A stretch of 8,731 bases of DNA from positions 1 to 8,731 of the forward strand of contig BQJS01000199.1 of NCBI GenBank assembly GCA_021604825.1. The letters are read 5' to 3'. The DNA is from Phycisphaerae bacterium (GTDB lineage: Bacteria > Planctomycetota > Phycisphaerae > UBA1845). The notes beneath the pieces were generated by a model, which was not told where the DNA came from, searched no databases, and saw only the letters and a program-made list of their open reading frames with translations. Each line of letters opens with the position of its first letter. Position 1 is the first letter of the stretch. Shown piece after piece: positions 1 to 8,731 of the stretch. The translations under genes were made by a program, and so were the position numbers.

Positions 1-358
1 ACCACGCGATCACCTTTCGGGCGATCTCGTCGGCTTTGCGCTTGGCCTGTTTGCCGCTTCGCTGATCGCGCGAATACAGCAAGTCATTTCGCCAGGTTTC
101 TGCGCCGATCCTTCGAACAACCACATTCAACCTGCCCGCCTCCCGCTCCCATAGATCACTGAGATCTCCCCCCCCCTCGATGTACAAAGCCGCCAAATCG
201 TCGATCTCCCTCAATGTCCGGAATACGCAGCGACGAAGGGCCGAATTATTCGCAAAATGATGCGAACGATACCAGCGCAACCGGCCCTCATCGTTGAACA
301 ATGCGAGTCCCGTCTTCAGACCAACGTCGATGGCAAGGAGAAATCGCTCGTCACTCAT
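1..358 (-). CDS. RuvC-like (RNase H-fold) protein, 3' end outside window
   Basis: The reading frame opens with ATG at 356-358 and stays open for 119 codons to the left edge, so the C-terminus is missing. The N-terminus reads FLLAIDVGLKTGLALF, a first beta-hairpin with an Asp (D11) followed by V-G-L-x-T-G, as in RuvC/RNase H-fold nucleases. A second strand ends in L-Y-I-E (E61), where that fold carries its second acidic residue. A basic helix follows (residues 100-116, SGKQAKRKADEIARKV), which recalls the late helix of RuvC. This suggests a metal-dependent nuclease or resolvase-like protein, but the last acidic residues lie outside the window and it is not classical RuvC by sequence. E61 is followed by three glycines encoded by an uninterrupted run of nine G (plus-strand C at 168-176). 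No good Shine-Dalgarno precedes the ATG. A non-catalytic RNase H-fold protein is the main alternative. Confidence 0.6.
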   Translation of the reverse strand, partial: MSDERFLLAIDVGLKTGLALFNDEGRLRWYRSHHFANNSALRRCVFRTLREIDDLAALYIEGGGDLSDLWEREAGRLNVVVRRIGAETWRNDLLYSRDQRSGKQAKRKADEIARKVIAW

Positions 359-482
359 TTCCGTCACAATACAAATTCACTCTGACAAGTCCAAAGGTGT
401 GCATGCACGCTCTACCAGAAACCTCGGAACCAATCGTCGCAACGCCAACGACTGACAGGATAATGTAACCTCTGCGCGCAAG

Positions 483-522
483 ACAGCGACCTGCTCAAGA
501 TGACTCATGAGCAGGTCGCTGT
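483..522 (-). terminator. Perfect 15-bp inverted repeat downstream of katG
   Basis: The arms at 483-497 (ACAGCGACCTGCTCA) and 508-522 are exact reverse complements around a 10-nt loop. The structure starts 38 nt past the katG stop codon, a natural position for the end of the furA-katG transcript. No U-tract follows the stem on either strand, so it is not a canonical intrinsic terminator. It may act as a 3' mRNA-stabilising stem, a Rho-associated terminator or a protein-binding dyad. The rest of 359-560 holds no gene that I can support. It also contains a 10-bp palindrome (GTGCATGCAC, 399-408) in the upstream region of the RuvC-like gene. Confidence 0.5.
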
Positions 523-560
523 TGTAATGCACCTTAACGCGTGATCGCTGGATCTCGAAA

Positions 561-3441
<2,881 letters not shown>

Positions 3442-3516
3442 GGCAGTGTTATACACCCAATTTTAGATCTTGTCCAGAATCCGATCCTGTCCAATAAAGA
3501 ACGGAATAGCTAAGCA

Positions 3517-3531
3517 AAACAATTATTATAG
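3517..3531 (-). promoter_or_regulatory. PerR-box-like palindrome and possible -10 upstream of furA
   Basis: On the minus strand the 15 bases read CTATAATAATTGTTT. Against the PerR consensus TTATAATnATTATAA, 10 of 14 defined positions match. The same segment contains TATAAT (3525-3530), a perfect -10 hexamer, with TTCACG about 19 nt upstream as a poor -35. It lies about 75 nt before the furA ATG in the most AT-rich part of the window. An operator overlapping the -10 would fit autorepression by FurA. The match is imperfect on one half-site, and AT-rich DNA gives such matches by chance. The surrounding 3457-3662 has no gene. It also holds a 9-bp direct repeat AAGCAAAAC (3512-3520 and 3541-3549) and TGTCCA twice, 17 nt apart (3471-3476 and 3488-3493). 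Confidence 0.4.
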
Positions 3532-3635
3532 GACACAAACAAGCAAAACCGTGAACACGATAGAAACGGGAATTTAGGAATCAAAGCCAGGGGCGACAAC
3601 GGGGCAACAGCAATTCCATGAAGAGACGAACAGCA

Positions 3636-3656
3636 AGCATCAGTGGACATGATGCT
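3636..3656 (-). terminator. Weak stem-loop just past the kinase stop
   Basis: Arms AGCATCA (3636-3642) and TGATGCT (3650-3656) pair perfectly over 7 bp with a 7-nt loop, beginning 6 nt after the kinase stop codon. No U-tract follows on the minus strand, so a terminator role is only suggested by position. Confidence 0.25.
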
Positions 3657-3662
3657 CTCCAA

Positions 3663-6257
3663 TCAGCGATTTAGCATCGAGCGCCGCAACCACTCTTGCG
3701 CCTTCTCATTGCGGTTGGTTTGTTCATAGAGTTTCGCGAGTTCCGTTGCCACCTTGCGGGTTCGTCGGTGGTTTGGTCCAACGGATTCCACCAGCTGGGC
3801 GTGGCACTTGAGCATGATGGGTTCGGCTTCTTCGGAACGGCCGAGTTTGAAAAGACCGAACGCCCGATTCGCTCTTAGTATGATGACCAAGAGGTGGCCT
3901 TCTGGAACAGCCTGCTCGGCCACTTCGACGGCTTGCGTGTGATAATCGAGTGCTTCGTCGAATCTCTCCATCGCCCTTAGCGTGAGTGCCAGGTTATTCA
4001 ATGTCGAGGCTGTTGAGTGATGAATGCCTGGCAAGACGCGCCGCCGAATGGCCAATGCTTCGCGCAGCATTCTTTCGGATTCTTCATACTCTCCCACGTT
4101 CATCAGCACGAGGCCGAGGTTGCTCAACCCCATCGCTATGTCGGGATGGTCTCCTTTGAAAATCAACTTTCGAATCGACAGCGCTTCGCGAAGTGCTGCG
4201 GCAGCTCCAACATTGTCTCCTGCGGCCTGCTTGGCATTGCCCAAATTGTTCAAACAGTTTGCCAAATGCATGCTCTTATCGCCTTGGGTGTCGCGATAGA
4301 TGTCCGCAGATTCTTGATGGGCTTTGATGGCTTCGATTGGTTGACTCTTGGCCTCCAAGGTCGCACCCAAACCAGCCAACGCTTGGGCGATTCTGGCGTC
4401 GTTGGGTTCAAGATTTTGACGTGCGATTGCGAGAGCCTCACGAAACATCTGCTCGGCTTCGTCATATCGGCCCGTCAGGTATAGCACGCTGGGCAAACCA
4501 AGCGGCCAGATGCCCGAAGTCGCGTACTCCGGTTGGCCAGACTTAACCCAATACTCTCGCGCGTCGCGAAAACATCTTTCGGCGTCCTCGTACTCGTTCT
4601 GCAACTCGTGCGCCGAACCGAGGCCTTCAAGAATGCGTGCTGAGATCACAGTCGCATCAGGAATATCTTTGATAATCTTCCGCGCCGACTCAAAGTGCTG
4701 CTGTCCAGCAGCGTAGCCCCCCAGCGTCAGGTAACTATGCCCCAACGTGATGTGAAGTTCCGCGATCACATCGGGTTGATCTCCGAAGTGACCGCTATCC
4801 AATCTCTCCGCGGCAACATCAAGCAAAGAAACTGCTGAAACATCTTCGCCAAGCCGGCCATCAAATGCTTCGGATGAAAATATACCCTGCAAGAAGCGGT
4901 TGATTTCAATCGCCTTGTGGGCTTCTCGCTGGGCTTCATCACGAGCAGCAGTCGCGATAATCGCTTGCCTTGACGAGACGACAATCGCTACGAGCATCGC
5001 GAAAATGGCAATCAATCCGCCTGCGAAGATGGCCTTGTGGCGGCGCGCAAATTTCCGCATCTGATAAATTGTGGTGGCTGGCCGAGCGATGATCGGTTCG
5101 TCGTTTAGAAAACGGCGAATATCGGCAGCAAAATCAGCCGCTGACGCGTAACGCTGCTCGCGATCCTTGGCAATCGCCTTGCCGACAATGGTCGAAACAT
5201 CCCCGCGAAATACGCGGCTAATCAAAGCCAACGATCCGGGCTCATCTTCGCGAATGGTCCGAGCAGATTCCGCAATCGAAAGTCCACCCAACTCATGAGG
5301 TCGGCGTGCGGAGAGCAACTCATAAAGAATAACGCCAAGCGCGTAGACATCGGTGCGCACGTCGAGTCGACCGGAGTTGCCGTCAATCTGTTCTGGGCTC
5401 ATGTACGCAAGCGTCCCGACGATGCGGCCCGTGTGTGTCTGCAAGCTGCCTTCATGAGCACGTTCATCCATCAGTCGACCGAGTCCGAAGTCGAGTATTT
5501 TCGGGACAGCCTGCAATTCTCCGCTGACGATCCCGTGGCTTGAGTCACCGCGTGAATCGGAGACTGTGCTACTGTTGGCCACCCGTTTGACCAGAATATT
5601 GCCCGGTTTAAGATCGCGATGAAGGATGCCACGTTGGTGGGCGTATGAGACCGCGTCACAGACTGTCGCCATCAAGAGTAATTTTTGCCGCACATCCAGA
5701 CCGCCATCTTCCGCATATTTAGTCAGTGGCAATCCATCGATGTACTCCATCGCGAAGTACGGCTGCCCAGCACCCGTGGGCGTTTGAATGGAACCTGCTT
5801 CGTATATGTGGGCGATACAGGGATGTTGCAGTTGTCCGAGCAACTCGATTTCACGACTGAATCGGCGCAGTGATTCCGCGGAAGGAAAGGAGTCACGAAC
5901 CAGCTTGATCGCGACGTGTCGGGCGGGTTGGTCTTGCCGCGCCTCGAGCACAACGCCCATGCCTCCCTCACCCAGTTTGCGGATGACCGTGTACTGTCCA
6001 ATGCGATCTGGTAGGCCGACCGCAGTGTCGGATTCCGAATTGTCAGCGATGTCTTGAAGTTTGAATTGTTCGCCCAGCGCCGGTGTATCAAATGCCGCCA
6101 CTGCTGCAAGATCGTTTTGAAGCATGGACTCAACGCGCAATCGAACCTGCGCATCATCCAAACAGTGCGAATCCAAGTAATCGCTACGTTCAGATTCTGG
6201 CAGATCGCAGATCGCATCGAAAAGCTCTTCCACGCGTTTGAATTGTTGCGGCGTCAT
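3663..6257 (-). CDS. Transmembrane Ser/Thr protein kinase with TPR domain
   Basis: Hanks-type kinase of 864 aa. Residues 1-60 form an acidic helical N-terminus (MTPQQFKRVEELFDAI) that I recall from kinases paired with ECF sigma factors. The kinase domain spans about 88-385: glycine loop GEGGMGVV (96-103), Lys118 in VAIKLV, helix-C Glu136, catalytic HRDLKPGN (213-220), DFG (256-258) and SPE (287-289). All catalytic residues are present, so it should be active. A Ser/Gly-rich insert of about 25 residues (about 225-252) separates the catalytic loop from DFG. A single membrane helix lies at about 409-429, preceded by basic RKFARRHK, which puts the kinase in the cytoplasm and the C-terminus outside. 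Residues about 494-860 are roughly nine TPR units, the later ones with about 42-residue spacing as in kinesin-light-chain-type TPRs. The ATG overlaps the sigma stop codon as ATGA. The substrate is unknown; the upstream sigma factor is the obvious candidate. Confidence 0.93.
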   Translation of the reverse strand: MTPQQFKRVEELFDAICDLPESERSDYLDSHCLDDAQVRLRVESMLQNDLAAVAAFDTPALGEQFKLQDIADNSESDTAVGLPDRIGQYTVIRKLGEGGMGVVLEARQDQPARHVAIKLVRDSFPSAESLRRFSREIELLGQLQHPCIAHIYEAGSIQTPTGAGQPYFAMEYIDGLPLTKYAEDGGLDVRQKLLLMATVCDAVSYAHQRGILHRDLKPGNILVKRVANSSTVSDSRGDSSHGIVSGELQAVPKILDFGLGRLMDERAHEGSLQTHTGRIVGTLAYMSPEQIDGNSGRLDVRTDVYALGVILYELLSARRPHELGGLSIAESARTIREDEPGSLALISRVFRGDVSTIVGKAIAKDREQRYASAADFAADIRRFLNDEPIIARPATTIYQMRKFARRHKAIFAGGLIAIFAMLVAIVVSSRQAIIATAARDEAQREAHKAIEINRFLQGIFSSEAFDGRLGEDVSAVSLLDVAAERLDSGHFGDQPDVIAELHITLGHSYLTLGGYAAGQQHFESARKIIKDIPDATVISARILEGLGSAHELQNEYEDAERCFRDAREYWVKSGQPEYATSGIWPLGLPSVLYLTGRYDEAEQMFREALAIARQNLEPNDARIAQALAGLGATLEAKSQPIEAIKAHQESADIYRDTQGDKSMHLANCLNNLGNAKQAAGDNVGAAAALREALSIRKLIFKGDHPDIAMGLSNLGLVLMNVGEYEESERMLREALAIRRRVLPGIHHSTASTLNNLALTLRAMERFDEALDYHTQAVEVAEQAVPEGHLLVIILRANRAFGLFKLGRSEEAEPIMLKCHAQLVESVGPNHRRTRKVATELAKLYEQTNRNEKAQEWLRRSMLNR

Positions 6258-6832
6258 GATGCCTCTCCCCCGGAGAGCTCACTTGCGAGCCACGCCTTCA
6301 CCATACGCCACCAGCGCGCTGCCTGCGTCCGCGAAATTCCCAAGACGTCAGCCGCCTCTTGCGAAGTCAATCCTCCAAAAAAACGTAGCTCGACAAGCCG
6401 CGCCTTCGGCTCGTCCAACTTGGCGAGTTTCTCCATTGCCCCTTCGAGTTCAAGCACATCGAGCTGATGTGCGGATTGCTCCGTCACCACATCAATCAAC
6501 GTTCGCAGTTCGGTGGGCTGACGGCGCTTTGCCGCGTTACGAGCACGGGCATGATCAACGAGAATCTGCCGCATCACTCGGGAAGCCAACATGAAAAAAT
6601 GTTGACGGTTCTGAATTGGTGCGCTTGAGGCGTTTGCCAACTTGACGTACGCCTCGTGGACCAACGCGGTTGGCTGCAAGGTGTGCCCGGCATTTTGATC
6701 GCGAAAGCAGGCGCCCGCCAGACGACGCAACTCCTCGTAAACGCGCGGGAATAATAATTCTGCCGCCGCACGATCACCGGTCTTCAAATCTGCAAGCAGA
6801 CGCGATATTTCTTGGCTGTGGTCCAAAGTCAA
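6254..6832 (-). CDS. ECF RNA polymerase sigma factor, kinase-linked type
   Basis: 192-aa group 4 (ECF) sigma factor that would direct RNA polymerase to its own promoter class. Region 2 covers about 20-100, with LQPTALVHEAYVKL (52-65) and HFFMLASRVMRQILVDHARAR (78-98). Region 4 covers about 130-187, with helix-turn-helix LTSQEAADVLGISRTQAARWW (155-175). These motifs are those of the planctomycete/acidobacterial/verrucomicrobial subfamily (TIGR02999-like) that commonly sits beside Ser/Thr kinases. No anti-sigma gene is adjacent; in such pairs the kinase is thought to take over control. The start is TTG at 6830-6832: there is no in-frame ATG or GTG between the upstream stop codon (6863-6865) and the conserved domain, and a second TTG lies two codons in. 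The Shine-Dalgarno is poor. The stop codon overlaps the kinase start. Confidence 0.92.
   Translation of the reverse strand: MTLDHSQEISRLLADLKTGDRAAAELLFPRVYEELRRLAGACFRDQNAGHTLQPTALVHEAYVKLANASSAPIQNRQHFFMLASRVMRQILVDHARARNAAKRRQPTELRTLIDVVTEQSAHQLDVLELEGAMEKLAKLDEPKARLVELRFFGGLTSQEAADVLGISRTQAARWWRMVKAWLASELSGGEAS
6263..6277 (-). promoter_or_regulatory. Hairpin occluding the kinase ribosome-binding site
   Basis: In the minus-strand mRNA, CUCUCC (6277-6272), a GGG loop and GGAGAG (6268-6263) form a perfect 6-bp stem. The 3' arm is the Shine-Dalgarno sequence (GGAG, 7 nt before the kinase ATG). The hairpin lies within the last codons of the sigma gene, so ribosomes finishing that gene would melt it and terminate exactly at the ATGA overlap. 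This is a textbook layout for translational coupling. It is seen by eye only; no folding energy was calculated. Confidence 0.5.
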
Positions 6833-7047
6833 AGTAACCGTAAGTCTGTTGCTGAAATCATGTTATCACCATTCCGCGGATTCATCGTTGGCTAAATGGA
6901 GCGCGCCGCTCAGGGTTCTCGTTCTTTCCTGTGTGGGGCTGTTCGGGAGGTAAATCGCGCCGATGTCGGCTCATCCTTGCCTGCCCCAAGATAACGCACG
7001 CTACTTCACATCGGTAGCGGTGGCGCAAAACCCAAGGGTAACGAGCC
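6833..7047. promoter_or_regulatory. Divergent intergenic region, no supported gene
   Basis: 215 bases between the TTG start of the sigma gene (leftward) and the kelch-protein start (rightward), so it must hold promoters for both. No confident -35/-10 pair was found. Visible structure: a dyad GCCGA-TG-TCGGC at 6959-6970, and a small hairpin CGCTAC / GTAGCG (6999-7004 and 7014-7019, 9-nt loop) in the presumed 5' leader of the rightward gene. Short open frames here on both strands have no recognisable protein features. Confidence 0.45.
7034..7038 (+). promoter_or_regulatory. Ribosome-binding site of the kelch-protein gene
   Basis: AAGGG lies 9 nt before ATG 7048-7050 and supports that start. 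An alternative in-frame ATG at 7063-7065 has only GAAGAG close by; either choice leaves the signal peptide intact. Confidence 0.45.
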
Positions 7048-8731
7048 ATGAATCGAAGAGCCATGAGATTATCGGAGCACGCCAACAACTTTTGTGCAAA
7101 CTGCATCGTGTTGGGAATGTGCCTAGTTGCACTGATGACCAAAGCGACGATGGCCGACCCTTGCGACGGCTGGGAGATTGTTAACGAACTCTCCGAACCG
7201 GGCCGCATCAGCGAGCACGCCTTGAGCTATCACTCGCCTTCGGGCAAGACGGTGATGTTTGGCGGTTTCGACGACTTTGCGATAGTCGACGAAACCTGGA
7301 CATATGAAAACGGTACATGGACTCAAGTATTGCCAGCCACATCTCCCTCAGCGCGACGTGGCGCTGCGATGACGTGGGCAGCCGGTTCGACCGACCTGAT
7401 TCTATTCGGCGGCGAAGACAGCAGCGGAAAACGCGGCGACACTTGGACATGGAACGGTTCCACATGGACGCAGCGCTTTCCGCCCGCCCTCCCCGAACCG
7501 CCCGTCGCTCGAAGTCATGCAGCGCTGGCCGGCAAAGAACTCGGAACGGCTACACGCACGCTGCTGTTTGGTGGATTCGGTGACAATGGAACCGTGCTCA
7601 ACGACACTTACCTGTGGGGAGCAAGCGACACTTGGATCAGTCCCTTTCCGCAAACGATTCCGCCAGCGCGCGGGGCGGCTGCGATGGCCTACGACGACAC
7701 CCGCCACGTCACGGTGATGTTTGGTGGCGCGGATGAAAACGGAAACGTTCTTGGCGACACGTGGGAGTTTGACCATTTGGCATGGGAATGGAACTTGATT
7801 TCAAATGCGCTTGCCCCTCCTGCGCGAGCATATCACGTGATGGCTTGGGACCAGCAGCGTCAACGAGTTGTGATGTACGGCGGGTCGGCTGGCGATGTGG
7901 TGCATTCGGACGGTTGGGAATTCGACGGAACCAATTGGTCACCGCTTCCGGGATCAGCCATCGACGAATTTCCGGCAAGCTCGGGTGGCGGGATTGCCTA
8001 CGACGAAGGCAATAACGAATTTGCATTCTATGGTGGTTCTGACGGGTCGTCTTCTCAGCGCGTCAATTACACACGCGACTTGTCTTCGATTGATACGCCT
8101 GTCATTACTGATCACCCGAAGCTGGCGATTCAATCGGTCAACGGAACCGCTCAATTCAGCGCGACTGCGACCGGTACGGCGCTAAGTTACCAGTGGCGCA
8201 AAGACGGTGTGGCGTTGACGAATGGCGGAGGCATTTCGGGCGCGACAACGAATTCTCTAACCGTCGATCCGATATCTGGTGCGGACTTTGGATATTACGA
8301 TGTGGTCGTGACAAGCGGGTGCGCATCGGTCACAAGCAGCTCAGCCGCTCTGCTGGATTCAGACACGGTTCCGGGCGATCATTTCAATCCGCCAAATCAG
8401 TCTGCCGACACACCGGATGATGGCTTCACCGACGCCAACGGTGATGGCATCGACGGAATGCGTGTGGGGCCAATCTTCGTTTCGTCGGAGAACGGTAGTG
8501 ATGCGAATCTCGGTACGATCGAGGCTCCGATGCGTACGATCGGGGCGGCAATCCTCGCCGCGCAGGCGCTGACACCGGTGCGCGACGTCTACATCGCCGG
8601 TGGTGAATACACCGAGACAATCACGCTCGCTTCAGGAGTGAACCTTTACGGTGGATTCGATCATACGAATGGTTGGGCGCGCTCATCCGCAACTTCTGCC
8701 CGACCCGATATACTCGGCGGACGGGTGGCTG
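7048..8731 (+). CDS. Exported kelch-repeat / Ig-like / DUF1565 protein, 3' end outside window
   Basis: 561 codons are open to the right edge. Residues 1-36 are a signal peptide: basic start, hydrophobic core IVLGMCLVALM, likely cleavage after TMA-36. Residues about 50-345 hold six kelch units marked by (V/I/L/A)-x-(F/Y)-G-G at residues 69, 118, 172, 223, 275 and 326, about 51 apart, each followed by a D-T-W or similar strand; this predicts a beta-propeller. Residues about 351-436 are an Ig-like domain with the core W383 (YQWRKDGVAL) and ADFGYYDVVV. A linker carries DANGDGID (462-469), resembling an EF-hand/dockerin calcium loop. From about 473 the sequence VSSENGSDANLGTIEAPMRTI is the start of a DUF1565/pectate-lyase-like parallel beta-helix, which is cut off. 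It is probably a secreted or surface adhesive or carbohydrate-interacting protein; no catalytic site is visible. It is divergent from the sigma/kinase pair. There is no lipobox; C-terminal anchoring cannot be seen. Confidence 0.88.
   Translation, partial: MNRRAMRLSEHANNFCANCIVLGMCLVALMTKATMADPCDGWEIVNELSEPGRISEHALSYHSPSGKTVMFGGFDDFAIVDETWTYENGTWTQVLPATSPSARRGAAMTWAAGSTDLILFGGEDSSGKRGDTWTWNGSTWTQRFPPALPEPPVARSHAALAGKELGTATRTLLFGGFGDNGTVLNDTYLWGASDTWISPFPQTIPPARGAAAMAYDDTRHVTVMFGGADENGNVLGDTWEFDHLAWEWNLISNALAPPARAYHVMAWDQQRQRVVMYGGSAGDVVHSDGWEFDGTNWSPLPGSAIDEFPASSGGGIAYDEGNNEFAFYGGSDGSSSQRVNYTRDLSSIDTPVITDHPKLAIQSVNGTAQFSATATGTALSYQWRKDGVALTNGGGISGATTNSLTVDPISGADFGYYDVVVTSGCASVTSSSAALLDSDTVPGDHFNPPNQSADTPDDGFTDANGDGIDGMRVGPIFVSSENGSDANLGTIEAPMRTIGAAILAAQALTPVRDVYIAGGEYTETITLASGVNLYGGFDHTNGWARSSATSARPDILGGRVA

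Noticed and set aside
366..394. Possible promoter for the RuvC-like gene (TTGGAC, 17 nt, TATTGT on the minus strand)
   Set aside because: Only 3 of 6 and 4 of 6 consensus matches, and the -10 would lie just 7 nt before the ATG.
399..408. 10-bp palindrome GTGCATGCAC upstream of the RuvC-like gene as an operator
   Set aside because: Short, single copy, with no matching regulator nearby; expected by chance at this scale.
3471..3493. TGTCCA direct repeat (17-nt period) in the furA leader as a second operator
   Set aside because: Six-base half-sites without dyad symmetry; not convincing on their own.
6872..6880. TCCGCGGA palindrome in the divergent region
   Set aside because: An eight-base self-complementary site is common in GC-rich DNA and has no partner.
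6882..7208. Minus-strand 108-codon frame across the divergent intergenic region
   Set aside because: It overlaps the signal-peptide part of the kelch gene, has no recognisable features, and would leave no room for the promoters needed there.

Overview
The window reads as a chromosomal segment of a Gram-negative-type environmental bacterium, most likely a planctomycete (Planctomycetota). This is inferred from gene content, not from a marker gene. The pointers are a short ECF sigma factor of the planctomycete/acidobacterial kind, overlapped by a membrane-anchored Ser/Thr kinase with a TPR tail, and a large exported protein joining kelch repeats, an Ig-like domain and a DUF1565-type beta-helix. 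No tRNA, rRNA, CRISPR array, insertion sequence or phage gene was seen.

Layout. (1) 1-358, minus strand: 5' part of a small RNase H-fold (RuvC-like) protein that runs off the left edge. (2) 359-560: intergenic, with a perfect 15-bp hairpin just past the katG stop. (3) 561-3441, minus strand: furA then katG, a redox/metal sensor of the Fur family followed 67 nt later by a catalase-peroxidase that carries a signal peptide. (4) 3442-3662: AT-rich furA upstream region with a PerR-box-like palindrome overlapping a possible -10 element. (5) 3663-6832, minus strand: ECF sigma factor and TPR Ser/Thr kinase, overlapping by four bases (ATGA), with a hairpin that covers the kinase Shine-Dalgarno sequence. 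(6) 6833-7047: divergent promoter region. (7) 7048-8731, plus strand: the kelch/Ig/DUF1565 protein, open at the right edge.

How the genes work together. FurA-KatG is a known peroxide-defence module (FurA represses itself and katG until oxidised). Here the enzyme appears to be exported, so it would detoxify peroxide in the periplasm. The sigma/kinase pair looks like a signalling unit: a transmembrane kinase made in fixed proportion to its sigma factor through translational coupling. The divergent surface protein may be only a neighbour, or may be controlled by that unit; the sequence cannot decide. I found no clear sign of a wholly new system. The most interesting points are the exported KatG under a FurA-type regulator, the hairpin on the kinase ribosome-binding site, and the nine-G run inside the RuvC-like gene.
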